From: an uncultured Flaviramulus sp.
GTDB lineage: Bacteria > Bacteroidota > Bacteroidia > Flavobacteriales > Flavobacteriaceae
Reading direction: 5' to 3'
Length of the DNA stretch: 64,000 nucleotides
Assembly: GCA_947501105.1 (NCBI GenBank)
Contig: CANMUP010000001.1
Span: 806,001-870,000, forward strand
In this document: positions 9,578-18,779 of the stretch, piece after piece
Layout of the letters: each line of letters begins with the position of its first letter
Numbering within the stretch: the stretch's first letter is position 1
The notes under the pieces: generated by a model
What the model was told of the DNA's origin: nothing
Seen by the model: the letters and a program-made list of their open reading frames with translations, nothing else
Database searches by the model: none
Position numbers and translations under genes: made by a program

Positions 9578-10954
9578 ATGGTAATATTTCTGGAAACCAA
9601 CATATATCAGTTTTTTGGCAGATTCCATGCCTTGATAGTACATTTGCCTATTGGATTTATAATTTTAGCTGTAATTTTTGAGTGCCTTGCTTGGAAAAAA
9701 AAGGTAGACTTAAAATTAGCAATATCATATGCCCTTTTAATAGGAGCATTATTTGGGGTAATTGCTGTTGTTTTAGGTCTTATGTTAGCCTCTGATGGCG
9801 GTTATAATATAGATACCTTAAATCTTCATAAGTGGACTGGAATATCTACAACTATAGTGGCATTTCTTTTGTTTTTCCTTAGTAAAAAGAAAGAGACTAT
9901 ACTTTGGGCTAAAAAGATATACCCAGTAATGATGGCTTTGGTTATAATCCTATTATCAATTGCCGGTCATTACGGTGGAAACTTAACACATGGTTCAAAC
10001 TACTTATTTGAGCATGCACCAGCTTCAATTAGAGCTATGGCAGGAATAAAACCAGCTAGAGAAAGAATAACAACTTTAGACTCAGCATTGGTTTATGAAG
10101 ATGTAATCCATATTATTTTTGAAAAGAAATGTAATGTATGTCATAATAATGATAAAGCTAAAGGAGACTTGTTGTTGGTCGATTCAGAAAGTATATTAAA
10201 AGGCGGAGAGAACGGTAAGGTAGTAATCGCAGGAAATGCATCTAAAAGTGAATTATATAGACGCATTACTTTAGATCCAAATCATAAAGAGTTTATGCCT
10301 ACTGAAGGTAGAACACCACTTACAAACGAAGAGACATTATTAATTAAATGGTGGATTGATGAAGGGCTTAGTTTTGATAAAAAAATTGTAGAGCTTAATA
10401 TTACAGACAGAATTAAAGGTTATTTGCAAGATGTGGGTATTGGATTAAAAAGAACATTTATAGGAAGCCTGAATTTGCCACAAGTAGATGAAAATATTTT
10501 AGATTCAATTAGAGCAGAAGGATTTAAAATTAAAACAATTACAAATAAAAGCACGTTATTAGAAGTTAATTATTCAGCGTATAATAAAAACCCATTAAAC
10601 CAAGATAAGATGAATGTTTTGTTAAGCGCAAAAGAAAACATTACTTGGGTGGATTTTTCCAGAGTACCTATACAGGAAAACCTGATTTCTACAATAGGAC
10701 AATTAGAAAACCTTACAGAGCTTAGAGCTAATAATTCTAAACTCACAGATAAAGGCGTAAAACAATTAACGCAATTAAAGCATTTAGAATATTTAAATGT
10801 TTACGGAAACCCAATTAGTGATATTAGCGTTGAAAGTTTTCAAAAGCTATCAAAATTAAAAAAACTATACCTTTGGAAAACAAATATTTCGGAACAAGGA
10901 ATATTGAAAATTAAAGATTCTTTACCTCAAATAAACATTATTACTGGAGAGTAA
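9578..10954 (+). CDS. DUF2231-like membrane protein fused to cytochrome c and LRR domains
   Basis: A 458-residue protein with a three-part layout. Residues about 5-150 hold four hydrophobic helices and the FHALIVHLPIGF motif typical of DUF2231-like membrane domains. Residues about 170-270 hold a planctomycete-type cytochrome c domain with CNVCH at 185-189. The C-terminus (about 350-455) shows short leucine-rich repeats such as LTELRANNSKL, LEYLNVYGNPI and LKKLYLWKTNI. It probably sits in the inner membrane with the haem and LRR parts in the periplasm. It closes the PSD1 unit and may pass electrons to the membrane; this role is inferred from domains only. Confidence 0.8.
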   Translation: MVIFLETNIYQFFGRFHALIVHLPIGFIILAVIFECLAWKKKVDLKLAISYALLIGALFGVIAVVLGLMLASDGGYNIDTLNLHKWTGISTTIVAFLLFFLSKKKETILWAKKIYPVMMALVIILLSIAGHYGGNLTHGSNYLFEHAPASIRAMAGIKPARERITTLDSALVYEDVIHIIFEKKCNVCHNNDKAKGDLLLVDSESILKGGENGKVVIAGNASKSELYRRITLDPNHKEFMPTEGRTPLTNEETLLIKWWIDEGLSFDKKIVELNITDRIKGYLQDVGIGLKRTFIGSLNLPQVDENILDSIRAEGFKIKTITNKSTLLEVNYSAYNKNPLNQDKMNVLLSAKENITWVDFSRVPIQENLISTIGQLENLTELRANNSKLTDKGVKQLTQLKHLEYLNVYGNPISDISVESFQKLSKLKKLYLWKTNISEQGILKIKDSLPQINIITGE

Positions 10955-10968
10955 TGCTTTATTAGAAA

Positions 10969-11685
10969 TTACATTTTTAAGTAGAAATCTTTAGTAAGGC
11001 TTATATAATCTTGAGTGTATTGATGCCTTTCTGTTTCAATAATCAACGCTTCAGTTTTTATATCGCTTTCGCGGAATGAAAACTCTATTAGACTTCGCTT
11101 AATTTCTGAGGTTGGATGCCCTTTAACGTGTAATATTCTGTTTGGGAATAAACCGAATTCTGAAGCTAATTTAATAAATGAAGCCTCTTCTTTAAAAGGA
11201 ATAATGATAGAAAATATTCCATTTTCAGAAAGTAATTTTGAGACGCTTTCAATCAAATGATTAAATGGCATTGCGTCTTGAAAGCGAGCTAAATCACGCT
11301 GATTATTTTCGGTTTTATAATCTTCTGAATAAAAAGGAGGATTAGAAATAATAAGGTCGTATTTATCTTCTATTTCTTCTGCAAATTCCTCAAGCGATGC
11401 ATGATAACAAAACAATCTATCTCCCCATGGAGATTGCTCAAAATTATCTACACATTGTTCATATGCATTATCATCAATTTCAACAGCATCAATAAGTTCA
11501 GCATGACTGCGTTGAGCTAACATAAGTGCGATAACACCTGTTCCTGCACCAATATCTAGTATAGAAAAAGGGTTGCCTTTTAATGAAACCCAAGCCCCTA
11601 GCAAAACACTATCTGTGCCAATTTTCATGGCGCATTGGTCTTGATGTACTTCAAACTCTTTAAAAACAAATGGCTTTTTTTGCAC
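10969..11685 (-). CDS. tRNA1(Val) (adenine(37)-N6)-methyltransferase, TrmN6/YfiC-like
   Basis: A 238-residue class I SAM-dependent methyltransferase. The SAM-binding motif ILDIGAGTGVIALMLAQR lies near residues 42-60. The catalytic SNPPFY motif (an N6-adenine NPPF/Y type) follows near residue 114. Length and the early GTDSVLLGAW segment match the YfiC/TrmN6 family, which methylates A37 of tRNA-Val in E. coli. It is cytosolic, lies 2 bases after rimM on the same strand, and ends convergently against the LRR-cytochrome gene, with only 14 bases between the stops. Confidence 0.85.
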   Translation of the reverse strand: MQKKPFVFKEFEVHQDQCAMKIGTDSVLLGAWVSLKGNPFSILDIGAGTGVIALMLAQRSHAELIDAVEIDDNAYEQCVDNFEQSPWGDRLFCYHASLEEFAEEIEDKYDLIISNPPFYSEDYKTENNQRDLARFQDAMPFNHLIESVSKLLSENGIFSIIIPFKEEASFIKLASEFGLFPNRILHVKGHPTSEIKRSLIEFSFRESDIKTEALIIETERHQYTQDYISLTKDFYLKM

Positions 11686-11687
11686 TG

Positions 11688-12218
11688 CTATTCTTCTAAA
11701 TATAAATCAATCAATCCTTCTGGAGTTTCAACCAAAATAGTTTTATTTTCTCGATCCACTTTTAAAATAAATTCATCATTCATAGGTATTAAAATTTCAA
11801 TACCATCTTTATCAATTTCAAAAAGAGATTGCGCTGTAGAGTCATTAATACTTTTTAATATTCCAACTTCACCGAAGTTTTTATCTTCAACAGTAAACCC
11901 AATAACTTCATGAAAATAAAACTTATCGCCTTCAAGTTTAGGAAGTAAATTTAATGGTAAATATAAATGACTTTTCATAATAGCATCAGCATCGGCTTCA
12001 GTGTCTACATCTTCAAATTTAATACGTAGCAATTCAGACTTATGTAGTTGCGAGCTTTCAACAAAAAAGGGTACTAGGTTATTTCGCAATTCTAAAAAAA
12101 TAGCATCTAAGTGTTCATAAATATCTGGCTGATCGGTATCTAATTTTGCTAAAACCTCACCTTTAAAACTGTATTTTTTTACAATTTTTCCTAAATAAAA
12201 ACAATCTTCTTTTTTCAT
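11688..12218 (-). CDS. rimM: Ribosome maturation factor RimM
   Basis: A 176-residue protein with the RimM layout: an N-terminal beta-barrel starting CFYLGKIVKKYSFKGEVLAK, and a C-terminal PRC-barrel domain (FYFHEVIGFTVEDKNFGEVG, then ILIPMNDEFILKVD). RimM binds S19 and helps mature the 30S head. Its position after rpsP (S16) is the common bacterial arrangement. Here a 180-base spacer with a terminator and a REP-like repeat separates the two genes, so rimM and the methyltransferase may have their own promoter. Confidence 0.93.
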   Translation of the reverse strand: MKKEDCFYLGKIVKKYSFKGEVLAKLDTDQPDIYEHLDAIFLELRNNLVPFFVESSQLHKSELLRIKFEDVDTEADADAIMKSHLYLPLNLLPKLEGDKFYFHEVIGFTVEDKNFGEVGILKSINDSTAQSLFEIDKDGIEILIPMNDEFILKVDRENKTILVETPEGLIDLYLEE

Positions 12219-12235
12219 GACAAATGATTTTTTTT

Positions 12236-12316
12236 GTCATCCTGAACTTGTTTCAGGATCTTTTTATGCGTTGATAATTATGAGATCCCGATTTTCATCG
12301 GGATTTGTTCAATGAC
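12236..12316. repeat. REP-like compound palindrome between rpsP and rimM
   Basis: About 81 bases are bounded by GTCAT (12236) and AATGAC (12311-12316). They contain two internal hairpins: CCTGAA-cttg-TTTCAGG (12241-12257) and ATCCCGAT-tttc-ATCGGGAT (12284-12303). This outer GTCAT/ATGAC plus inner palindromes layout is like intergenic repeats common in Bacteroidota genomes, and like the repeats at 18642-18754. It lies just upstream of the rimM start. Confidence 0.65.
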
Positions 12317-12349
12317 GTATTTTGTAAACCAAAATACTATTTCACAAAA

Positions 12350-12376
12350 AAACTCCGATAGTAGCTATCGGAGTTT
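12350..12376 (-). terminator. Terminator after rpsP
   Basis: A perfect 12-bp stem (12350-12361 with 12365-12376) and 3-base loop carries ACTCCGATAG on the left arm. On the minus strand a T-rich stretch follows. It lies 23 bases beyond the rpsP stop. Confidence 0.85.
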
Positions 12377-12398
12377 AAAAGTATAAAAATAAATGTTT

Positions 12399-12917
12399 TT
12401 ATTCTTCTTCGTTTGAAGCTTCAGCCTCAACAGCAGGAGCAGCTTCTTCAGCTACTTCTTCTTCAACAACAGGAGCAGCCGCAGCTATTCTTGCTTCATT
12501 AACAGCTTTTTCAGCAGCTAACGCATCAGCTTTAGCTTTAGCTTCTGCTTCAGATAAACCGTCAGCTTTAGCTTGTACTTTGCTTGTTTTTTCTTCTAAC
12601 CAAGCAGTAAATTTTGCTTCTGCTTGCTCTTCAGTTAAAGCTCCTTTTCTTACACCACCTACAAGATGATTTTTAAGTAAAGCACCTTTATAAGATAATA
12701 AGTTTTTAGCTGTATCAGTTGGTTGTGCACCATTCTGTAGCCATTTTACAGCGCCATCAACGTCTAATTCAACAGTTGCTGGGTTTGTGTTTGGATTGTA
12801 AGCACCTAACTTTTCTAAGTATTTACCATCTCTTTTTGAACGTGCATCTGCTGCAACTATCCAATAGTAAGGTTTCCCTTTTTTACCGTGTCTTTGTAAT
12901 CTAATTTTTACTGGCAT
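12399..12917 (-). CDS. rpsP: 30S ribosomal protein S16, long form
   Basis: Residues 1-80 are a clear S16 core (MPVKIRLQRHGKKGKPYYWI, then DARSKRDGKYLEKLGAYNP). The protein runs to 172 residues instead of the usual 80-90. The extra C-terminal half is rich in Ala, Glu and Lys, ending in an acidic EEVAEEAAPAVEAEASNEEE-like tail. Such tails are usual in Flavobacteriia and are probably disordered. S16 binds 16S rRNA in the 30S body. A good promoter (12965-12993), a leader hairpin upstream and a terminator downstream suggest a largely monocistronic message. Confidence 0.95.
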   Translation of the reverse strand: MPVKIRLQRHGKKGKPYYWIVAADARSKRDGKYLEKLGAYNPNTNPATVELDVDGAVKWLQNGAQPTDTAKNLLSYKGALLKNHLVGGVRKGALTEEQAEAKFTAWLEEKTSKVQAKADGLSEAEAKAKADALAAEKAVNEARIAAAAPVVEEEVAEEAAPAVEAEASNEEE

Positions 12918-12932
12918 AATAATTAATTATTT

Positions 12933-12947
12933 GAGGTTCTCGACCTC
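12933..12947 (-). promoter_or_regulatory. Hairpin in the rpsP leader
   Basis: GAGGT (12933-12937) and ACCTC (12943-12947) form a 5-bp GC-rich stem with a 5-base loop in the short 5' untranslated region of rpsP. It is 15 bases ahead of the start codon, where it might affect initiation. Confidence 0.35.
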
Positions 12948-12964
12948 GGTTATTAATGAGGGCG

Positions 12965-12993
12965 CAAAGATACTATATTTTTTTAATTATCAA
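12965..12993 (-). promoter_or_regulatory. rpsP promoter (Bacteroidota consensus)
   Basis: On the minus strand, TTG (12991-12993), an 18-base spacer and TATCTTTG (12965-12972) match the Bacteroidota primary-sigma consensus TTG-N19-TAnnTTTG. The rpsP ATG is at 12917, giving a leader of about 40 bases. Confidence 0.8.
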
Positions 12994-13002
12994 TGTTTTA
13001 TA

Positions 13003-14067
13003 TTAGAATAATAAACACACTGGAGATGGTAGTTCTACCGAATGTAAAAAGGCAAGAGTTCCGCTAACATCATCAATTTTAAAAACAGAAATATTGTGGC
13101 TTTTTTGATTGGCTACCAATAAGAATTTACCTGTGGAATCTATTGTGAAATTCCGAGGCCAATCTCCGTGAACACTTATGTTTTGAATTTTATCAAGTTT
13201 GCCTGTAGTAGCATCTCTCTTAAAAACAACAATAGAGTTTTCTCCACGGTTAGAGCCGTACAAAAACTGCTCATCACTAGATAAATGAATATCTGCACAG
13301 AAACTTTTTTCTTTAAAATCATCAGCAAGCGTTGAAATGTTTTCTATAAACTCAAATCCGTTTTCTGTTTTTTTAGCAGAAGTAATTGTATTTGAGTACT
13401 CGTTTATTATATAAATAAATTGTCCATCTTTAGTTAAAGAGAAATGACGAGGGCCTGCATTCTGTGGCATTTTCACAATCGAAGAATCTGCCAATTTATA
13501 ATTGGTGTCATTTAATTTGTATTGATAAACAGCATTAAGTCCTAAATCTGAAGCATACAAATCATCTTTAAAAAATTGAGCCGAATGCGCATGTGAAACA
13601 AGGCTATCTGTTTTATGGTCTATTACCTGAAAAGCTTCTGATAAAGCACCATTAGTTTTTATATCATATAATGAGAAATTGCCACCAGTATAATTAGAAA
13701 CTACAGCTTTATCTCCTTGTTTGTTGATTGCAACATGACACGGATGTGCTCCATCAGTTTTAGCTTTATTTATAAAAGTTAAGGTTTTGTCATCTTCAAC
13801 TTTAAATGCAGATACAGCGCCTTCCTCATTTTCATTAACAGCATAAATATGTTTTTTATCTGGTGAATATGTTATAAAAGATGGGTTTTCTGAGGTAGCA
13901 GCTAGTTGCTTTTGACTTAACTCACCAGTTTCTGTATTGAATTGAAATTGATAAACACCTTCACTATCTCCATTGGTATAAGTACCAACATATAAAGTTG
14001 AGGTTTTTGGGTTTGAACAATTTAATAAACAAACAGAAAAAAGAAATAAGCACATTTTGAATTTCAT
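13003..14067 (-). CDS. Lactonase-family beta-propeller lipoprotein (6-phosphogluconolactonase-like)
   Basis: A 354-residue protein with a signal peptide ending in LLNC, so a lipoprotein. The rest shows repeated propeller blades of the lactonase (YbhE/Pgl) family: YVGTYTNGDSEGVYQF, PSFITYSPDKKHIYAVNE, PCHVAINKQGDKAVVSNY and GPRHFSLTKDGQFIYIINE. Cytosolic members hydrolyse 6-phosphogluconolactone. This copy is exported, so it more likely acts on another lactone or has a different role. It is monocistronic, with its stop next to the rpsP promoter and its start divergent from dnaE. Confidence 0.85.
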   Translation of the reverse strand: MKFKMCLFLFSVCLLNCSNPKTSTLYVGTYTNGDSEGVYQFQFNTETGELSQKQLAATSENPSFITYSPDKKHIYAVNENEEGAVSAFKVEDDKTLTFINKAKTDGAHPCHVAINKQGDKAVVSNYTGGNFSLYDIKTNGALSEAFQVIDHKTDSLVSHAHSAQFFKDDLYASDLGLNAVYQYKLNDTNYKLADSSIVKMPQNAGPRHFSLTKDGQFIYIINEYSNTITSAKKTENGFEFIENISTLADDFKEKSFCADIHLSSDEQFLYGSNRGENSIVVFKRDATTGKLDKIQNISVHGDWPRNFTIDSTGKFLLVANQKSHNISVFKIDDVSGTLAFLHSVELPSPVCLLF

Positions 14068-14236
14068 GAGAAAGTTTTTAAACCCCTAAAATAGAATAAT
14101 TTTATTGAATATTAATCACAAAACTTGTTTACAACTGTTTATAACTTCACTTTAACAAACTCATTTTTATATGTATTTTTATAAGCTCATTATTTGCGAC
14201 TCTACAAATAACCGCATCAACAAATAAATAAGAAGA

Positions 14237-17200
14237 ATGTACTTAATTTTCGATACAGAAACTACTGGATTACCAAAACGTTGGGATGCACCAATTACCG
14301 ATACTGATAATTGGCCAAGGTGTATACAAATTGCGTGGCAATTGCACGATGCTATGGGAAATTGTATTGATAGTCAAGACTATTTAGTACAACCAGAAGG
14401 TTTTAATATCCCTTATGATGCAGAAAAAATTCATGGAATTTCTACCGAACTAGCACAAGAACAAGGAGTGCCTTTAGCTGAGGTTTTAGAAAAATTTAAT
14501 GAGGCATTAAGTAAAACCAAATTTGTAGTTGGGCAAAACGTAAAGTTCGATTTGAACATTATGGGTGCCGAATTTGTGAGAGGTGATGTTGCGAACCAAT
14601 TACAAGAATTACCAGTTTTAGATACTTGTACAGAACATACGGCTAGTTTATGTCAAATTCCTGGAGGGCGCTATGGTAAATTTAAATTACCAACGTTAAC
14701 AGAACTTCACGAGTTTTTATTCAACAAGCCTTTTGCCGAAGCGCATAATGCTACTGCTGATGTTGAGGCGACTACACGTTGTTTTTTAGAATTAATCCGT
14801 TTAGGAGAATATACAAAAGAACAACTTGATGTTGAGCCTGATTTTTTTCAAAAATTTAAAGAAGCTAACCCGCAAACTATTCAACTTATAGGGTTAAAGC
14901 ACATCAATTTAAAAAAAGAAAGTGCTAAGATTAATGAGCGATTACAAAAGGCTCAAACCATTGATATTTCTTCTGAAGAAATCAAACAAAATGTGTCAGA
15001 TTTAGCTGATGTTGATTTTGTTCACTTGCATAATCACTCACAGTTTTCAGTTTTACAATCTACTATGAGTGTGTCTGATATTGTTTCGGCAGCAGCCGAA
15101 TACAATATGCCAGCAGTGGCATTAACAGATCACGCAAATATGATGGGAGCTTTTCATTTTGTAAATGCTGTTAATAAACACAATAAAGGTGTTAAAGCAA
15201 AAATTAAATCTGCAGAAGAAACAGGAGAAGTTGTTACAGATAAAGAAATAAAACCGATTATTGGTTGCGAGTTTTTTGTGTGCGAAAACCATTTAGATAA
15301 AACAAGAAAAGATAATGGTTACCAAATTGTTTTATTAGCTAAAAATAAAAACGGATATCATAATCTAGCAAAATTGTCATCACATGCTTTTGTTGATGGG
15401 TTTTATTATTTACCTCGAATTGATAAAAAATTAATCCAACAATATAAAGAAGATTTAATAGTACTGACTGGAAATTTATATGGAGAAGTTCCAAGCAAGG
15501 TTTTAAATATTGGTGAAAATCAGGCAGAAGAAGCTTTGCTTTGGTGGAAGAATGAGTTTGGAAGTGATTTGTATGTTGAATTAATGCGTCATAACCAAGA
15601 AGATGAAAATAGAGTTAATCCTACTTTAATACAATTAGCAAAAAAGCATGATGTTAAGTTAGTAGCGTCTAATAATACGTATTACCAAAAGCAAGAAGAT
15701 GCTAATGCACACGATATTTTACTCTGTGTAAAAGACGGCGAAAAGCAAGCTACGCCAATAGGACGAGGTCGAGGATATCGTTACGGATTACCAAATCAAG
15801 AGTATTATTTTAAGTCAACAGATAATATGAAAAAGTTGTTTCAGGATGTACCTGAAGCTATTTTAAATGTAAAAGAGGTTATTGATAAAGTAGAAGCTTA
15901 TCAATTAGCTCGAGATGTATTATTGCCAGCTTTCGATATTCCAGATGAGTTTAAACATGAAGAAGATTTAGATGATGGAGGTAAGCGAGGTGAAAATGCT
16001 TATTTAAAACATTTGGTTTATGAAGGTGCAAAAAAGCGTTATGGTGAAGCACTTACTGAGGAGGTTAAAGAACGTTTAGATTTTGAGTTAAGTGTTATTG
16101 AAAATACTGGTTATCCTGGGTATTTTTTAATTGTTGAAGATTTTATTCGAGAGGCTCGAAATATGAATGTGTCAGTTGGTCCTGGTCGTGGTTCGGCTGC
16201 CGGATCTGTAGCAGCATATTGTCTTTGGATTACAAATATAGATCCACTTAAATACGATTTGCTTTTTGAGCGTTTTTTAAATCCAGATCGTATTAGTATG
16301 CCAGATATTGATATTGATTTTGATGATGAGGGCAGAAGTCGCGTGATGGATTATGTGATTGAAAAATATGGAAGCAATCAGGTAGCACAAATTATTACCT
16401 ATGGTACAATGGCAGCCAAATCTTCTATTCGAGATACCGCTCGAGTGCTTGATTTACCATTGTTTGATGCTGATAGAATTGCCAAATTAATTCCTACAAT
16501 GTCTAAACTCGGAAAGATTTTTGGGTTAGATGAAAAAGAATTAAGCAAAAAATTTAGAGCTGAAGATTTAGAAAAAGTAAATCAGCTTTTAAATATTTCT
16601 GAAGGAGATGATTTAGAAGCAGAAACAGTAAATTTAGCTAGAACACTAGAAGGCTCTGTTCGTAATACTGGTATTCATGCCTGTGGTGTTATTATCACAC
16701 CAGACGATATTACCAAATTCGTTCCCGTTTCTGTAGCAAAAGATTCTGATTTGTATGTTACGCAGTTTGACAACTCAGTAGTGGAAGATGCAGGATTATT
16801 GAAAATGGATTTCTTGGGATTAAAGACACTAACTTTAATTAAAGACACCGTAAAAATTGTTAAAGCAAAACATGATATTTTACTCGACCCTGATAATTTT
16901 CCCTTAGATGATGAAAAGACTTATGAGCTTTTTCAAAAAGGAGAAACAGTTGGTGTTTTCCAATATGAATCTCCTGGAATGCAAAAACATTTAAAAGATT
17001 TAAAACCCACCGTTTTTGAAGATTTAATAGCAATGAATGCATTGTATCGTCCTGGACCAATGGAATATATTCCAAGTTTTGTACGTAGAAAACATGGTGA
17101 TGAAGATATTGAGTATGATTTACCGGCGATGGAAGAATACCTAAAGGAAACTTACGGTATTACAGTCTATCAAGAGCAAGTCATGCTATTGTCTCAAAAG

Positions 17201-18625
17201 CTGGCAGATTTCACCAAAGGTGAAGCCGATGTATTGCGTAAGGCGATGGGGAAAAAGCAGATTGCAGTACTTGATAAAATGAAACCTAAATTTGTTGAGC
17301 AAGCAAGTGCTAATGGTCATGATGCTAAAGTATTAGAAAAAGTTTGGAAAGATTGGGAAGCTTTTGCAAGTTATGCTTTTAATAAATCTCACTCTACATG
17401 TTATGCTTGGATAGCTTATCAAACAGCCTATTTAAAAGCGCATTATCCTGCTGAATATATGGCAGCGGTTTTGTCTAATAATATGAACGATATTAAATCG
17501 GTAACCTTCTTTATGGAAGAGTGTAAACGCATGAAATTAGATGTTTTAGGACCCGATGTAAACGAATCCTTTTACAAGTTTTCAGTAAACAAAGATTATG
17601 CGGTGCGCTTTGGTATGGGAGCGATAAAAGGGGTTGGTCATGGTGCTGTTATGACCATTGTAGAGAATAGAAAAAAAGATGGACATTATAAATCGATTTT
17701 CGATTTTGCAAAGCGAATAGATTTACGAGCCGCTAATAAAAAGGCATTTGAAAATTTAGCTTTAGCTGGTGGTTTTGATGGTTTGGCTGATACACACAGA
17801 GCACAATATTTTCATGATGATGGCGATGGGATTACTTTTTTAGAAAAAGCAATAAAGTATGCACACAAACATCAAGAAAATGAAAATTCAGCACAGGTAA
17901 GTTTGTTTGGAGAAGCTAGTGATGTTCAGATTGCCGAACCAGAAGTACCGCCTTGTGAAGAGTGGGGAACTATGGAAAAATTGAGTAAGGAACGTGAAGT
18001 TGTTGGGGTTTATATTTCTGGGCATCCGCTAGATGATTTTAAAACCGAAATGAAAACCTTTTGTAATGCAGCATTGGCAATGTTTAATGGTTTAGAGCCT
18101 TATGTAAATAGAGAACTCGTTTTTGGAGGCGTAGTAACCGATGTACAGCACCGCGTAAGTAAGCAAGGGAAAGGTTGGGCATTATTTACGGTTGAAGATT
18201 ATACCGATAGTTTTGAGTTCAGAATTTTTGGCGAAGAATATTTGAAGTTTCGCCACTTTTTAATGAAGAATAACTTTGTATTTGTGAAAACTTTTGTCCG
18301 GGACGGATGGGTTAATAAAGATACAGGTAAGAAAAGTGATCCGCGATTGCAGTTTAATAATTTTCAATTGTTGCACGATGTGATGGAAAATTATGCAAAA
18401 AAATTATCGATTCAAGTAGATATAAAAGATTTAGACGAACAAAAAATAATGGCATTAAAAGAATTATTAAATATGCATCCAGGAAACCAAATGCTTAATT
18501 TTTTAGTGTATGATACTAAAGAGAAAATAAAATTATCAATGCCAAGTAGAAAGCAAAAGGTAAAAGTGTCTCAAGAGCTTTTAGACGAATTGGAATTGCA
18601 AGAAGTTAGGTTTAAGTTGAATTGA
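14237..18625 (+). CDS. dnaE: DNA polymerase III alpha subunit with fused proofreading exonuclease
   Basis: A 1462-residue replicative polymerase. Residues 1-190 form a DnaQ-like 3'-5' exonuclease: FDTETTGLP carries the DxE motif (Asp6, Glu8) and AHNATADVEATTR the later His/Asp. A PHP domain follows (FVHLHNHSQFSVLQ near 260). The polymerase core includes GPGRGSAAGSVAAYCLW and the catalytic PDIDIDFDDEGR near 690. Finger and beta-clamp regions and an OB domain (VFGGVVTDVQHRV near 1300) come last. Proofreading is thus in cis, unlike the separate epsilon subunit of E. coli. The gene stands alone between the lactonase gene and REP-like repeats. Confidence 0.96.
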   Translation: MYLIFDTETTGLPKRWDAPITDTDNWPRCIQIAWQLHDAMGNCIDSQDYLVQPEGFNIPYDAEKIHGISTELAQEQGVPLAEVLEKFNEALSKTKFVVGQNVKFDLNIMGAEFVRGDVANQLQELPVLDTCTEHTASLCQIPGGRYGKFKLPTLTELHEFLFNKPFAEAHNATADVEATTRCFLELIRLGEYTKEQLDVEPDFFQKFKEANPQTIQLIGLKHINLKKESAKINERLQKAQTIDISSEEIKQNVSDLADVDFVHLHNHSQFSVLQSTMSVSDIVSAAAEYNMPAVALTDHANMMGAFHFVNAVNKHNKGVKAKIKSAEETGEVVTDKEIKPIIGCEFFVCENHLDKTRKDNGYQIVLLAKNKNGYHNLAKLSSHAFVDGFYYLPRIDKKLIQQYKEDLIVLTGNLYGEVPSKVLNIGENQAEEALLWWKNEFGSDLYVELMRHNQEDENRVNPTLIQLAKKHDVKLVASNNTYYQKQEDANAHDILLCVKDGEKQATPIGRGRGYRYGLPNQEYYFKSTDNMKKLFQDVPEAILNVKEVIDKVEAYQLARDVLLPAFDIPDEFKHEEDLDDGGKRGENAYLKHLVYEGAKKRYGEALTEEVKERLDFELSVIENTGYPGYFLIVEDFIREARNMNVSVGPGRGSAAGSVAAYCLWITNIDPLKYDLLFERFLNPDRISMPDIDIDFDDEGRSRVMDYVIEKYGSNQVAQIITYGTMAAKSSIRDTARVLDLPLFDADRIAKLIPTMSKLGKIFGLDEKELSKKFRAEDLEKVNQLLNISEGDDLEAETVNLARTLEGSVRNTGIHACGVIITPDDITKFVPVSVAKDSDLYVTQFDNSVVEDAGLLKMDFLGLKTLTLIKDTVKIVKAKHDILLDPDNFPLDDEKTYELFQKGETVGVFQYESPGMQKHLKDLKPTVFEDLIAMNALYRPGPMEYIPSFVRRKHGDEDIEYDLPAMEEYLKETYGITVYQEQVMLLSQKLADFTKGEADVLRKAMGKKQIAVLDKMKPKFVEQASANGHDAKVLEKVWKDWEAFASYAFNKSHSTCYAWIAYQTAYLKAHYPAEYMAAVLSNNMNDIKSVTFFMEECKRMKLDVLGPDVNESFYKFSVNKDYAVRFGMGAIKGVGHGAVMTIVENRKKDGHYKSIFDFAKRIDLRAANKKAFENLALAGGFDGLADTHRAQYFHDDGDGITFLEKAIKYAHKHQENENSAQVSLFGEASDVQIAEPEVPPCEEWGTMEKLSKEREVVGVYISGHPLDDFKTEMKTFCNAALAMFNGLEPYVNRELVFGGVVTDVQHRVSKQGKGWALFTVEDYTDSFEFRIFGEEYLKFRHFLMKNNFVFVKTFVRDGWVNKDTGKKSDPRLQFNNFQLLHDVMENYAKKLSIQVDIKDLDEQKIMALKELLNMHPGNQMLNFLVYDTKEKIKLSMPSRKQKVKVSQELLDELELQEVRFKLN

Positions 18626-18641
18626 TATTAATTAATGTTTC

Positions 18642-18754
18642 CGTCATTCTGAGCTTTTTCATTAGAAAAAAAGCGTAAGAATCTGTTTGTCGATTACTTT
18701 GAGTTTTGAGTTTCCAATCAACAGATTGTTACGTCGTGCCTCCTCACAATGACG
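18642..18754. repeat. REP-like palindromic element downstream of dnaE
   Basis: The element has outer arms CGTCATT (18642-18648) and AATGACG (18748-18754) and inner arms AATCTGTT (18680-18687) and AACAGATT (18720-18727). Its right half (18720-18754, 35 bases) recurs at 19091-19125 with one mismatch. The layout matches a widespread Bacteroidota intergenic repeat type, bounded by CGTCATT/AATGACG. Confidence 0.75.
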
Positions 18755-18779
18755 TTTTATTGATTGCCTTAATCTTTTT

